Positions 33,225-43,856 of a DNA stretch of 64,000 bases are shown here, one piece after another; within the stretch, counting starts at the first letter, position 1, and each line of letters begins with the position of its first letter. The stretch spans positions 23,250,001 through 23,314,000 of the forward strand of contig OZ316891.1 of NCBI GenBank assembly GCA_973895155.1, read 5' to 3'. The position numbers were made by a program, and so were the translations under genes. Below the pieces are notes generated by a model, which made no database searches, had not been told where the DNA came from, and saw only the letters and a program-made list of their open reading frames with translations. The DNA comes from Marsupella aquatica (Eukaryota > Marchantiophyta).

Positions 33225-34834
33225 AGGCGCTACTCAAAATGAAAAAACGTAATCATACCAGTTAACAAAACTCAAGCCAAAATGATTTTTACTAAATTGA
33301 AAACATTGTGTATACACGTCGCTTCTACTAATGAAGCACAATACAAAATTCCAAAATGAGGAGCCTAAAGTCCACCTCCAGCAATTCAAAATTATTCACC
33401 GGATCATAGATCGCATCAGCGAAACAAGTATCTCCGGGAGGCCCAAGAGCCTAACCACAAGTCTATTCAAAATGCCGGATCATAGAAAGACCCAAATCCG
33501 TCGTTGAGCCCTGCAAACTATAATCAACCTCACTCTAACGGAGCAATCCACGGTGAAAAAACCCATTCACAAGCCTAACCTAACCCCAAAATGAAGCAGC
33601 AAGTTCACCTCCTCCAATTCCAAACTACGAACCGGATGTGGTTCTCCTCCATGAAATGAGTAGCGCCTGGCGCTACCCAAGATCATGACCACGATGATCC
33701 TAGGATGATCCCGGATCAAACGAAGACTCACATTCGTCGATGAGCCCTGCCTTCTTGTGTTTTGGCTTCTGTCAAAAGCCAAATGTTCGAGTTGCAACGT
33801 ACCGTGCACTTGGAAGCCTTCGCAAAGGGTGCGATGAAGACTCAGGAAGGTTTGTATCATAGAAATTGATACGACCAAGAAATTCAGCAGACTGAATTTC
33901 CACATCCCAGAAGACATTCGATGGAGGATGTTCGGGAGTTGGATAATGAATTGAGAATCTCTACTGAAATGGCCTCGGAGGAGAATCAGGAAGCCAAGGA
34001 ATGTTCCGTTCACCCGGGCTCATACCCTCGTCCACAGGCAGTTGGAGACGATTCCTTATGTCGGAAGTCTCGGTCAGGCGACTTTCGGTGTCTGCAATCG
34101 ATGTCGATGACCCAAAGTTGACCGTCTGATCGGTCTACTCCTCCGATGCTGGCACTTTCCTTTGGGGCCGCACAACGTTATCGACATTGAAACCAGGACG
34201 CTCCATATCGTCCATCGATGGTTACTTTGATCGGGTTACTCAACGCATGTAGCGCAAGAAACAACCTTCAAGCGCAGAGTATACTTTCCAAACCGCAAGA
34301 GCACAATGTGAACAGCTTCGTATGGAGGGATTACTCGAATGTATGCCCCCTCAAAGTATCTCCGTTTTTTTGATTCAACGGACATACGACCAAACCAACT
34401 CATGAGAATGGACCGACGGGGAATATTTCCCCAACGGGTGCTAACGTTCATTAATTTATGAACTTAACCGACAAAACTTCAACGGTAATACTACTTCCGG
34501 AAGGCATATTATTGGCTAACGCCTGGCGCTATCAAAAACAAAGTCATTTCCAAATCTTTTTCGTTCCTTGAAAATTCTGAAAGTTTAGGGTTATTTGGTT
34601 AACTCCAGGCGCTATACAAATACGAGTCACCCAGAGCATGTCCCACAAATATTCTGAATTCAATTTTTGCAATAGTCTCTGGCATGAAGCTAGGCGCTAA
34701 AGTGAAATATTGAACTTTCATATTTCTCCAAGCTCACTTGAGAACATAATATACCAACTTGACTACAAATATTTGTTCACGTCTGAACATTTATATACGA
34801 TGGAATTGATACAAATGGGGTTCTCATAACTGAT
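33225..34834. other. TE3 left flank, non-coding, with palindromes
   Basis: No gene is recognised. It contains the exact palindrome AGCGCCTGGCGCT at 33662-33674, the variants AACGCCTGGCGCT (34518-34530) and AACTCCAGGCGCT (34601-34613), and a half site near 34691. It forms the 3' flank of the - strand TE3 gene. Short frames such as 33567-34013 have no known similarity. Confidence 0.5.
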
Positions 34835-35150
34835 CTACTCAGATGACTCTGTCTCACTACTATCGGATCTATTGGTCGACTCCGCCTCGTCGTTCACAAA
34901 CTCACTCCGGCACATGTCATCCACGAATTTGTTCACCAAAAACTTCCTATCAGAACCTCTTCTAAGTCTCAGACCTTTTGTTTCCCAAGATAATGTCTGA
35001 GCCCTCTCTACTTTTTGGGCGGCTTTCTCAGCATAGGATGGGAGAATAAATGGTTTTTCTGGTGTAACCTCCATAGCTTCAGCGATCGTTTTCCGGAGTT
35101 CAAACCTTCTCCGCGTATTCCACTCCGACCTGAAAGTTTCATCCATATTA
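34835..35150 (-). CDS. TE3 module, C-terminal exon
   Basis: About 100 codons: FRSEWNTRRRFELRKTIAEA, FILPSYAEKAAQKVERAQ, LSWETKGLRLRRGS, then an acidic Ser/Glu tail ending in TAA or TGA near 34835. It is homologous to the TE2 tail at 23505-23880. No domain is known. The open, unbroken frame suggests recent activity or weak decay. Confidence 0.5.
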
Positions 35151-35220
35151 AAACAAACACTAAGTTTACCAAAAATATGTTGCTAAAAACAGTCGTACAT
35201 TTGGAGTGAGCTTACGAGCA

Positions 35221-35819
35221 TTACTCAGAAGACTCCTCATCCTCGGAATCACTTTTTGATCTCGAGGGATTTCTTTTCTCTGCCTCGTCGTCTCCTAGAT
35301 TGACAACTGGAATCTCTTCTTCATCAGATTCCCTAGCAACATCCGGCTCGCTCTCTTCGGAATCAAAGTTCAAAATTGATCGTACTCTGTCCAACTTCTC
35401 TTTCCCTTTCCTTGACAATCTCTTCTCTGGAGTCAAAGCTGACTTTGGCTCCAAAAGGTCAGCTAAGGTAAACGTTGAAGCCGTGACAAACTCTGTTCGC
35501 CCTTCCACCCCAACAACAAATCTACCACAATAGTCTCCCGCCACGAATGAACTTCTTGAGCAACAAGTCCAGTCGATCACAATATCCCCTAGACAAGAGA
35601 TGATCTCTATAACAGACTGCATAAAACCAACTGTGAGCCTCCCGTTTCCACAAGCCACAAGTTCTGGTATTGGATCCAACTTTAAAGATGGAAATCCGAT
35701 CAGATTTGTAATTGAAGGATCTTCGGAAGGCAACAATGGACGGAACTTGGGATCTTTCGGTATTGTTGATTTTCGCAAAACCCGACAGAATATATCCAAC
35801 CGCAGCGTGAAGATCTACA
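35221..35819 (-). CDS. TE3 methyltransferase-like exon, AdoMet-motif side
   Basis: The exon starts at an acceptor near 35819 (IFTLRLDIFCRVLRKS) and holds LTVGFMQSVIEIISCLGDIVIDWTCC, then SRSSFVAGDYCGRFVVGVEGR. This is the arrangement helix, GDxVxDxxxGxG, helix, GRxFxGxE of N6/N4 DNA methyltransferases, but the glycine motif is CCSRS. The second half is acidic. The upstream intron (about 35820-36036) contains two exact AGCGCCTGGCGCT palindromes 39 bp apart. Confidence 0.5.
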
Positions 35820-36020
35820 AAACAATAGAATAGTAAGACCATGAAACAAAAAGACACAGATTAGCGCCTGGCGCTGGCCAAAATTAAAGAGATACAAGAT
35901 TAGCGCCTGGCGCTGGCCAAAATGAATGACATTAATTACTTGAGTGTCAGACTTAGGTTTGTACATAGGAAACCCCATGACAACTGTATACGATGCAATA
36001 CAGTCAAACTTTTGCGACTG

Positions 36021-36665
36021 CTAGCATGCAGATATCACTTCCAAAATCTGGTCATATTCTCCAGTGTGAAGAATAGCCAGAACTCCGTCGTCCGATAGGA
36101 AAGGGTCCATTGCGCTAAAGAAAGCCCCAGGGAGAGAGTGGTCTTGCACATTCCATTTCGGGACTTTCTTGTCCAAAAGTGATGGCCTCAATCCGGTAGG
36201 CAAATACAGAAATCCTGCATCCACACCAAATGTCCTAACTTTTCCACCTCTAATAACCCCCTTTGATCGAGAACCCGACTTCACAAGATTCTTTCCCCAG
36301 GTTTCTACCTGAGAAACCCAAGATGGCTTCTCTTCCTTTTGAAACACACTATCGTAGAACTCTGCCAAGGTAGACTCCACGAATGTGTGCCTGGTTTTAT
36401 TTCCCTTGAAGTCCCCCACATTCCTCTGTAAACCAGTCGCCGCAAGCGTTTCCCTATGAGACCCACCGGAAGTAGAAACGTGACATTTCTTCTTCTTCCT
36501 AGTGCTGGTGGCATCCACTGGCGGAGCACTCACATCTTTCGGGGTCTCCGACCCCTCTGGTCGATCCTCATCCTTCCCAAGACTGTTGTCACGAGAAGGC
36601 TCCGGAGTTGCAGTCAAAGCATTACCCGACACCAACCCCGCATCTGATTTCCGAGATCCTGCTAG
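36021..36665 (-). CDS. TE3 methyltransferase-like exon, catalytic-motif side
   Basis: After a Ser/Thr/Pro-rich and basic linker (about 36665-36330) the exon reads VRTFGVDAGFLYLPTGLRPSLL, VPKWNVQDHSLPGAFFSAMDP and GVLAILHTGEYDQI, and ends at a donor GTGATATC near 36036. The last segment fits the strand after the DPPY motif of a beta-class methyltransferase, but DPPY itself is absent. TE2 has the same exon (GFIFLPTGHR, VPKWNVWSEKLP, VAVLHSSDY). The upstream intron (36665-36757) carries the palindrome variant AGCTCCTGGCGCT. Confidence 0.45.
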   Translation of the reverse strand, partial: LAGSRKSDAGLVSGNALTATPEPSRDNSLGKDEDRPEGSETPKDVSAPPVDATSTRKKKKCHVSTSGGSHRETLAATGLQRNVGDFKGNKTRHTFVESTLAEFYDSVFQKEEKPSWVSQVETWGKNLVKSGSRSKGVIRGGKVRTFGVDAGFLYLPTGLRPSLLDKKVPKWNVQDHSLPGAFFSAMDPFLSDDGVLAILHTGEYDQILEVISAC

Positions 36666-36744
36666 AGAAATTGTTGTATTAATAACAGCTCCTGGCGCTA
36701 GCAATATAGAAGACTGAAAATTACGAAGATTTGAAGCTACCAAA

Positions 36745-38109
36745 TTAGGAACTCACTTTTTTGGTCTCTTTTTTAGATCCACTTGGGGTTGTTTCTTGCT
36801 TGGGTTTTGCTCTTGGTTTTCGACTCCTTGCAACTTGGACGACTTGCGTCTCACAAATCCGTTGGAGCTCTATCGCCGAGAGATCAATCTTGGCATCAAT
36901 TCCCTGCTTCATCTTTGACAAAATGTTTCTGGGCTCCAAATTCTTTGATAACTTGTGAAAAGCATCTTTCTCTATCTCATCAAATGGTGAATTCCACTTG
37001 TCTGTGTCAAGATACCACAGACAATGCACAACCTCCCACTTTGCCATTTTCCTTGGGGGAAATTTTCCCTCCGGTGGGTACATGGTGTACCCAAGAAAGT
37101 CTCCAGACACTTCGGACCTCATATTCACAACGGCCCATTTCTGGAAGGCACCAGGATAAGCCCAGAAATAGCCCGGGTCACTCCTCTCCATTTTCACATA
37201 GTATCGATACAAATATCTCTTGGCTCTCTTGCGGTTAACTTCACTCAAATCCTCCTTGTCAGCGTACTTGGACTCCCAAATAGTGTTGAAAAACTTGGCC
37301 CTTACGGAATCCCCATACTTTCTAAAATCATCTACAATCAAAGCCTTCAACTTCTCAAAGGGAATCAGTTCTCCACCGAGTGTTGTAAGACGTTGTTCGG
37401 TGCATGAACCCATAGCCTCCTTCAAACATGCCTCGAGGAGAGCAGTTGCCATCCCCTCAATTGTGTTCCAAACATGCCAGGTGTGGCACCACTACTTCAC
37501 GGGGTCGTCCGATACTCCGAGCGGATGGAAAAACTGTTTCCTTAACTCGGGAGTACAATGTGCAACAAGCAATGTACTTTGCAATTTTGGATCTAATGCC
37601 AAATTGGCAGTGAACAAGCGAGCTCTATCCATGGTGCAGAATACAGCTTCAGGTACCTTTTCACGTTTGAGTCGATCTGTAAGACAATACATCTCAGCAC
37701 AAGTGTCCATGAAATCTTCAAACTCTGGGCTCAGCAAGGAAGTGAGCTTTGGAGTTTTCACAATCCACTCCTTAGTGGCTTCCTTCATCATCTGACTGTG
37801 ACAAAGATTTGTCTCTTCGACCGACCATGGAGCGTCGGAACTGCTCGCCTGGTTCTTCATCACCTGAAATTGCTGCGAGTACAATTTGATCTTGTTTTCA
37901 CACAAGATGTATACCAACGCCTCCATCGGCATCTTCTTGGTAAACCAAGAACCCTTTCGGGTTTCTTTCCTGGTCTTCTCGAATTTTGCATAATTTGCCT
38001 CATCAATTATGGGTTTGTAGTACTCCAGATCATGAGCCAAAATCCTCCTAATTCTGTCCGCATCCAAAATCCAAGAAGACTCTACCACTGCCTGTCCCGT
38101 CCTGTGCAA
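36745..38109 (-). pseudogene. TE3 module, large helical exon with one stop
   Basis: A continuous - strand frame from about 38109 to 36757, interrupted only by a TAG at 37492-37494 (DDPVK-stop-WCHTWHVW); TE2 reads through the same place with Leu-Trp. Contents: WFTKKMPMEALVYILCENK, KTPKLTSLLSPEFEDFMDTC, PELRKQFFHP, KRAKRYLYRYYVKMERSDPG, KWEVVHCLWYLDTDKW and a basic tail before the donor GTGAGT. No known domain. A short intron upstream (38110-38225) has an exact palindrome at 38127. Confidence 0.55.
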
Positions 38110-38225
38110 TTGAGGACATTAGAAATAGCGCCTGGCGCTAACCTAACAATACAATCTGAAAAAGAGAGAAATTGTCGAAGGGAAACAATAAAATTTGAGA
38201 AGACTAGTCGGTGGTGAAAGAAAAC

Positions 38226-38957
38226 TCACTGGTTAACAATATGCATCGCTGCCTCAATCTCGATGATTGATGCCTTCTCTCCTTTGAAAATTGTGCATTG
38301 CACGCGAGGATGATACTTAGGATTCTCTGGACTCTCGTTTGTGACTTGAGTCCACGAAAACAACCGATGATTTCCATCAAAAACATAGAACATTTTGTCC
38401 TTGAGGACGTGGAAAGCGGGGTCTGATTCACATTCCGCTTCGAACAAGTCGTTCTCCATGATCCAAAGAGGATCCCAAGTACCGCGAATTTCATCTGTAC
38501 AAATCTGAGGATTACCTTCAGCGTTGGATGGTTGAACAAAAAAGCGCATGCCAATGGACGAATTGTATCCAGATGTCCGGAACGAGTCCTTCAGCTTCTC
38601 AATCGATTGACTGTTCCTCTGAAGAGTGCGCACAACCTCCATGTGAACGAGACAACATAAAGGAATTCTTGGAGGCTCCTTTGGTAACCCATTCGCATCA
38701 ACTCCAAATGACATCACGTGCTTTTCAATGACATCGACCACCAATTTCTCAATGTCATCGACATTCTGAACGGCAAACTCACCAACATGTTCCATTTTCA
38801 ATAGCCTCGGTTTTGGACAGGGAAGCTCAACTTGACTGAGAGGATACTGCGCTATGGAACGAGTTACTCTTCGACTTGAAACACAACTGGAATACGATGA
38901 CTCTGAGGACTGGGAATGGTTTGGCGACCCACACCCCATTTTGATATACTCTCTCAA
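38226..38957 (-). CDS. TE3 ParB-like N-terminal domain
   Basis: An ATG-initiated exon of about 243 codons. The N-terminus is Ser-rich. The rest resembles a ParB/sulfiredoxin-fold domain: SIEKLKDSFRTSGYNSSIG (helix and 'what to do if' position), a variable loop, then KMFYVFDGNHRLFSWTQV, where DGNHR matches the GxHR-type nucleotide-binding motif of ParB and Srx proteins, and a final helix IIEIEAAMHIVNQ. ParB-type domains are found with DNA methyltransferases in phages and mobile elements. Here it heads the module whose later exons are methyltransferase-like. It starts about 1.1 kb from the divergent transposase gene. Confidence 0.5.
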   Translation of the reverse strand: MREYIKMGCGSPNHSQSSESSYSSCVSSRRVTRSIAQYPLSQVELPCPKPRLLKMEHVGEFAVQNVDDIEKLVVDVIEKHVMSFGVDANGLPKEPPRIPLCCLVHMEVVRTLQRNSQSIEKLKDSFRTSGYNSSIGMRFFVQPSNAEGNPQICTDEIRGTWDPLWIMENDLFEAECESDPAFHVLKDKMFYVFDGNHRLFSWTQVTNESPENPKYHPRVQCTIFKGEKASIIEIEAAMHIVNQ

Positions 38958-40036
38958 CTGCGATGCGGAGATTTTTGCCGTTCAATTTTGTTTCATACGG
39001 GATTTTGTTTGGGAGTTCGTACGCTTAATCGTGCGGATTCTCCTTACACGCATCCCTCAATGACACCAACGCAAATGAGAAGAATCTGCCTCAGCAGGAA
39101 CAATTCCAAAGGAAGCAAAGTACCCTAAATGTACGATGACTGGACTTCTGGCGGCATGTGAGTCGGGGGACGTTGGACACCTGGAGCGAAATGCACCGTT
39201 GATTAAATCTGGGACTGACCAGTAGACCTCATAGTTCGTAAAGAGGTATCCGTTTAAGTTATCGTGGACCTGCTACTTCCATAAATATTATACTCGAATC
39301 GACTAAAATGTCCGTTGAAGTTACCATTGAATAGCGAGTCGTTATTAGATAGCGCCCGACGCTATCATTGTTGTCCGTTGTGAAGGTTCCTTGAATCTAA
39401 CATGAACATCATATTTAGCATATAAGTTTTTACTAGCGCCAGGCGCTAGTAAAAATTGGCAGTCTAGACCCTTCAAAACTTCACTCTAAGTTTTGTTAGC
39501 GCCTGGCGCTATCATAGGGAGATGTCGTTCTTGTCTCTTTATCCTCTCATATATAACACGGAAGATAATATTCCTTCAAGAACATAACATTTCTTTTCGA
39601 ATACTTTACTAGCGTCGGGCGCTAATAAACATTAACCTGATTACCCTTTAAAGTTACCGTTTGATTATAGAGTACAACTTTGATAGCGCACGTAATCTAG
39701 CTTTGGGAGTTATCGTTACGGACCAGATATGCATGATACATATTTGCTAGCGCCTGGCGCTATCAAAGGTGTACTCGATACAATCTTGTCATCTGAGATG
39801 ATTCTTGGCAAACCATCCATCAATATGTGCATATGGAGCCTCAAGTTTTCATCTCCCTTACTTAGCGCCAGGCGCTATTATTTGTGTGCCTTGAAATTTA
39901 TGTTCAAATTTTGATCAATAAGATTTTCTTGGTAGGTGCTGACATGTGTAATTCCGTTAGAATACGACAAGCATTCATTGCTAATAGGTCACTTTGTCAT
40001 ATTCGTAACGGTTTTATTCAGCACAAATGAATTTAG
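38958..40036. promoter_or_regulatory. Divergent intergenic region of TE3 with six palindromes
   Basis: Between the - strand ParB-like start (38957) and the + strand transposase start lie AGCGCCCGACGCT (39351), AGCGCCAGGCGCT (39435), AGCGCCTGGCGCT (39498), AGCGTCGGGCGCT (39611), AGCGCCTGGCGCT (39749) and AGCGCCAGGCGCT (39864). Spacings are 84, 63, 113, 138 and 115 bp. This is the densest cluster in the element and occupies the expected bidirectional promoter. A binding-site role is inference. Confidence 0.55.
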
Positions 40037-41307
40037 GTGGCCTTACATTTCTGTACGCCATTTCCAATGGACTCGCGAATTGTAATTTCTCGCTGTCCGC
40101 CTGGTGACCTCGTGGCAATCCTGCTCGCCGCTCCTAAGAAAAATGATGAAGTTTCTGAGGAATATCTTGCCACCAGGTTTGGAATTCCCAGGGAAAGCGA
40201 TGATGTTCTACATGTCCAGCGATGATGTTCTACATGTACGCATCTTCCAAAGTTGATGCCGAGTCTGCTAAGCATATGTCGCGGCTTGCCATTCACATCG
40301 GACATCATAACCATCCGAGCAAGCAAGTTTTTTCAAGAGAGGCAGAGAAAGTTGCAAAGATGCACATGGAACAAGGTTTGACTTTGAATCCGCGTGCAAC
40401 TGCGGTGGGTATGAAGAACACCGTCACCTCGTCTCTTTTTAAGGCAATGTGTGAGTCGTCAGTTCAAGACATGATCCCAATAGAAGAGACCAAGATTTTT
40501 GAATCTCTTCAAGTCATCTCAACGCCTCAGAAATTTGTGAACCTTCTGAGGAGTATCCGTCAAGACCAGAAAGGCAGAGGTGAATTGGAATTTCTGGTAA
40601 GCATGTAGAAGAACATTTCATTCCCATTTCTGCAAAGGTTCTTGTTGCCGGGACAAGGGTCTAGAGATGAGAGTGCACATATTTTCAAGATGTCCACTAA
40701 GGGTGAAGGCTATGGTCTGGACCTTCTTTGAAAGATGAGTCCCGGAGGGCCTCTTGAGGGTTCGTGGGTAAGTTTTGATGTGATGCACCAAATGACAAAG
40801 GATTGGCTTACATTTAGTGTACATGTTTATGACCATAACTATCGTGCACTTTGCACGATATTCACTTGCGAGTTGCGAGCAGAAGATACAAAATCCCTTG
40901 AGAGGTCTTGGCGTTTAATGTTGGAGGTGGCTGATGAGAACGGTCTTCACGATGTCCACATTCATGGTTTTATGGCGGACAATGCTCAAGCTGGTTGGAA
41001 TGCTGTGAGGAATGTGTTCTTTGGGGGACTTCCTCATCCCGAACGTGAGCGATCAGATGCATTTCACTTCTTTCAGTCATTTCGGAGACACTCAATTGAA
41101 GGCATTCCTGAGGGAAAGCAGAGTGAACATCGTGCCCTATGGGATAGGTTGCGGAATGCAAAGTCATTTATCAAGGCATATCGTATTTCTAGAGAAATTG
41201 ATTCATGGTGGAGGGCAGGGAATTGTTATCCTGGTAAATTACGAATGTTGCAAGGTTGGATTTCATGGTGGGTTGTCCGATGGCGCCAATGGGGAAACTT
41301 TATTTGA
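40037..41307 (+). pseudogene. TE3 MULE-like transposase, N-terminal and catalytic part
   Basis: The N-terminal part has LAIHIGHHNHPS (a His-rich zinc-finger end of the WRKY-GCM/FLYWCH type seen in MULE proteins) and an AMCESSVQDMIPIEE helical region. The catalytic part (40735-41307) has SWVSFDVMHQMTKDWLTFSV (first Asp), IHGFMADNAQAGWNAVRNVF (second Asp), AFHFFQSFRRH at the usual C/AFHxxQ position, and WISWWVVRWRQWGNFI. A frame change lies between 40608 and 40735, and a 22-bp tandem duplication (GATGATGTTCTACATGT twice) at 40198-40241 may break or splice the start. The strand is opposite to the ParB-methyltransferase module. Confidence 0.6.
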
Positions 41308-41308
41308 T

Positions 41309-41526
41309 TGGTAAGTATTCAAAACAATCGTTGGTCAGAGCCTGGCGCTACTCATACATGTTCAAAGTGATTACATATGCTATTGTTTCTATGTGTTCAT
41401 TGGCTAGCGCCTGGCGCTACTCATACAGGTTCAAATTGATCATATCTGCTATTATTTCTATATGTTCATTGGCTAGCGCCTGGCGCTATTCAAGTCCTAA
41501 ATCTAACCTTGTCGGTGAATTCTGCA
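41309..41526 (+). other. Intron of the TE3 transposase with three palindromes
   Basis: The exon ends ...RWRQWGNFI before GTAAGT (41311) and resumes after TTCTGCAG (41526). In between, a unit of about 69 bp is repeated three times (TGGCTAGCGCCTGGCGCTAC, CATACAGGTTCAAATTGATC, TCTATTATTTCTATATGTTC), each holding one palindrome at 41337, 41406 and 41475. TE2 has its own intron at the same place (29143-29233) with a different palindrome. Confidence 0.75.
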
Positions 41527-42650
41527 GAGCAAGAGTGCAGAGGAAGCGGCAATGATTCCAAATTGTGGTGGATCTGAGTCGTCTCACGCGTCAATGATTG
41601 CCTGGCAATTGAAGAAGAAGGTTGGAGTCTTTGAAGGGTGTGAAACCGACCAGAATAGAGCGATCTCTCAAATTGCAGCCTATACGGCTTACAAGAGAGG
41701 ATTGAACAGAGGGAATGGCCCAACTGTGTTTGGGCTGGCTTTTCGCTCTGCAGATCTAGCGGGTTCCCCAAGGTTGTTTGAAGAAGCTTCAAACCTTTTC
41801 CTTTCCAATGCGGCTGAATTCGATTTGGAAAGGAATTCCCCTTTGAACGGGGATGCTCGGGGGTTTCACTTCCACAAAAATGGCATATCACGTGCGACGA
41901 AGGATAGGGTCATTTTATTGGTTGTAAGGGAAGACTTAAGAATTTTTGTAGAAGAACAATAGGGTCTTTAAATTCAATTTTGAGACTTATAAGAACATTA
42001 GGGCCGTTTTAATCCAATTTTTGGAATATTCCAAGAATATTCCAACTTTATAGGGGTTAAAAAATAATAATTTTTTCTTGCATTTTATGGGGTCTGAGGC
42101 CTAAAAACGTCGCAGGTGATGGGGAGGTCCCCATATAGTGAGACCCCTGAGCGGGGATGTACAGACCCGGTCAATAAAGAGGAAGGGACATGCTACTGGA
42201 AATGTCTCTGCGCAAGACTCCCACAGGCATGACACTATCCTCATTACGACCCCAAACACCCGAGGTTTGAAGAGAAGAAATCTCAATAGAACGGAATTCT
42301 CTGCGATTCCTTCTGAACCAGGTCCCCAAGAGAGTGTAGTCGTCAATAGTTCAGAGAGCGATGCCTCAGCTAGTCTTGAAGAGCGGACACCTCCTCCTCC
42401 GATGGAGACGAGGTCATCTGCAACTCCAGTCACGACCCCAGTCCATGTTATTGAAGAAGTAACCCCATCCGTGTTGGAGTCCAATGTTCCTTCTGGAGCA
42501 TGGCATATTAGGAGAACTTCGAAGCATGGTGCTGGCCCAGTCTACAATGGATCCCTTGGCGGACATGGAGATCGTGACGAATGTAGAAATCGATTGAAGA
42601 AAGTAGGCTACCGGACGTCAAACGGAGTCGTTGGTATCGCAGTTTGAGCA
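41527..42650 (+). pseudogene. TE3 transposase, middle part interrupted by a MITE
   Basis: The exon reads MIPNCGGSESSHASMIAWQL, DQNRAISQIAAYTAYKRG and GPTVFGLAFRSAD (41552-41855). It is cut by a 296-bp MITE at 41856-42151 and resumes in the same frame after one target duplication (NSPLNGD then VQTRSIKRKGHATGN). TE2 shows the uninterrupted order (VPLHRD, LQTTSTKRKGKAS, then SHRHD in both). The last part is low-complexity, and near 42630 the frame changes into the next ORF. Confidence 0.55.
41856..42151. mobile_element. hAT-like MITE, copy 4
   Basis: A 296-bp element with ends CTCGGGGGTTTCACTTCC and, inverted, CTCAGGGGTCTCACT, flanked by perfect 8-bp duplications CGGGGATG (41848-41855 and 42152-42159). 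It is closely related to 6183-6477 in reverse orientation. It interrupts the TE3 transposase, so it is younger than TE3. Confidence 0.9.
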
Positions 42651-43342
42651 GCGCAAATTTTCAGAGGGGAACACCTCCAGAACTGATCTGGTTCTGTCCG
42701 AATAATGTTTTTTACAAAAGTCGTCCTCGAAAAGGTGTGGTGAATGTTCCACCACCTTGTGATCACTTGCCCATTGCATTGACTACAAATCTTTCTACTG
42801 CGGAGGTAGAGTTTCTGAAGGGCAACGGAATATCGATCGGAGGTGAAGGTGATCGTGTAAGAAATGCACCAAGTGGACTAGATCTTCAAATCGATGTCAA
42901 TGTTTTCCCGGAAAGGATCAATCTGCTTCAGTCGACAATTCGCTGTTTATCTCGAAACGGGAGGACGTGCCTACAGAGAGTGCATCTAACTAAATCGCAC
43001 TATAAGAAGATTGAGGCAGCTGATAAAGAAGAAATGAAAATAATCTGTTCAAGGGATGTTGCGACAGGAAATGGATGGGGCAAACAATTTTGCATCCAAA
43101 CACACATTGGTCACCACTCTATCATTGCCTATTGGGTTCAGATTTGCTGCTTCCCGTGCTGTTCTTGCAAAGATTTCTATCGTCGTCATGCCCACTGCAA
43201 ACCCTTCCTGCCTTGCAAACATCTGTATTGGATTTATAAGAATGTTTTCAAACTGGACCTTCGAGAATCAACGTTGTCGAGTCAGCCTATACTCACCGTT
43301 GGAGAAATACGTCTCTTGTTGGAACGACAAAGTTTAGGGTAG
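42644..43342 (+). CDS. TE3 transposase C-terminus with SWIM zinc finger
   Basis: A 232-codon frame. The C-terminal third reads CCSCKDFYRRHAHCKPFLPC and then KHLYWIYKNVFKLD, matching the SWIM pattern CxCx(n)CxH that ends many MULE and FAR1-type transposases. Upstream, GRTCLQRVHLTKSHYKKIEA and GWGKQFCIQTHIG form a small beta-rich segment. The frame starts just as the preceding frame ends, so a splice or frameshift joins them near 42640. A stop at 43340-43342 ends the gene; the final palindrome of TE3 lies 150 bp downstream. Confidence 0.55.
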   Translation: MSSANFQRGTPPELIWFCPNNVFYKSRPRKGVVNVPPPCDHLPIALTTNLSTAEVEFLKGNGISIGGEGDRVRNAPSGLDLQIDVNVFPERINLLQSTIRCLSRNGRTCLQRVHLTKSHYKKIEAADKEEMKIICSRDVATGNGWGKQFCIQTHIGHHSIIAYWVQICCFPCCSCKDFYRRHAHCKPFLPCKHLYWIYKNVFKLDLRESTLSSQPILTVGEIRLLLERQSLG

Positions 43343-43856
43343 TATTTAAAGAGGTGTCTATTATGTAGTTAACGTTCCAATGGTCAGTACTTTGTCGTTT
43401 TCCAACAGCATTATCATATACAGAAGCTTATTGAGAATGAATGTATTAGACAATGTTTGGTTTCGTAAAATAGGGTTGAGTCATTGATAGCGCCTGGCGC
43501 TAGTATTATTTACATATTTTCCTCAAAATCTTCCTTTTGAGGTTAGGGAGGTGCCCCGTTTTGTTTTTAATTGGTTTTGAACATTTTCAAGTGGTTCGAG
43601 AGACTTGGCACTCCACTTTTCATGGAATTTTTTGAATGTTTTTTAATTGGTGTTGCTCACAACAGTACGGAGGATGACAATTCCTTGAATGTTTTTCCTG
43701 ATGTGAGTAAAAACATTGCTGATAACAGGAAAACTCTCCTGATATGAGGAAAGTTTTTGCTCGTATCAGTAAAAAAATCTCCTATTTCCTGGCACGGTGT
43801 AAAGCCTCCATTTTTTTCACAAAACTCTATTCGGAGTGGATTCAAACTATCATGTG
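43343..43856. other. TE3 right flank
   Basis: Non-coding. It holds the exact palindrome AGCGCCTGGCGCT at 43489-43501. TE3's right end should lie between here and 43856, where a CACTA terminus begins, but no terminal repeat of TE3 could be identified. Confidence 0.4.

Larger units (their letters stand above)
33662..43501. repeat. Dispersed TE3 palindrome AGCGCCTGGCGCT
   Basis: Exact 13-mers begin at 33662, 35863, 35902, 38127, 39435, 39498, 39749, 39864, 41406, 41475 and 43489. Variants begin at 34518, 34601, 36687, 39351, 39611 and 41337. Most copies are extended by T and A to TAGCGCC-T-GGCGCTA. All lie outside recognised exons: in three introns of the - strand gene, in one intron of the + strand gene, in the divergent intergenic region, and in both flanks. 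The exact motif is absent from the rest of the window as far as I could read. The core contains symmetric CG sites and a central CCTGG (CHG) site, both plant cytosine-methylation contexts. Confidence 0.9.
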
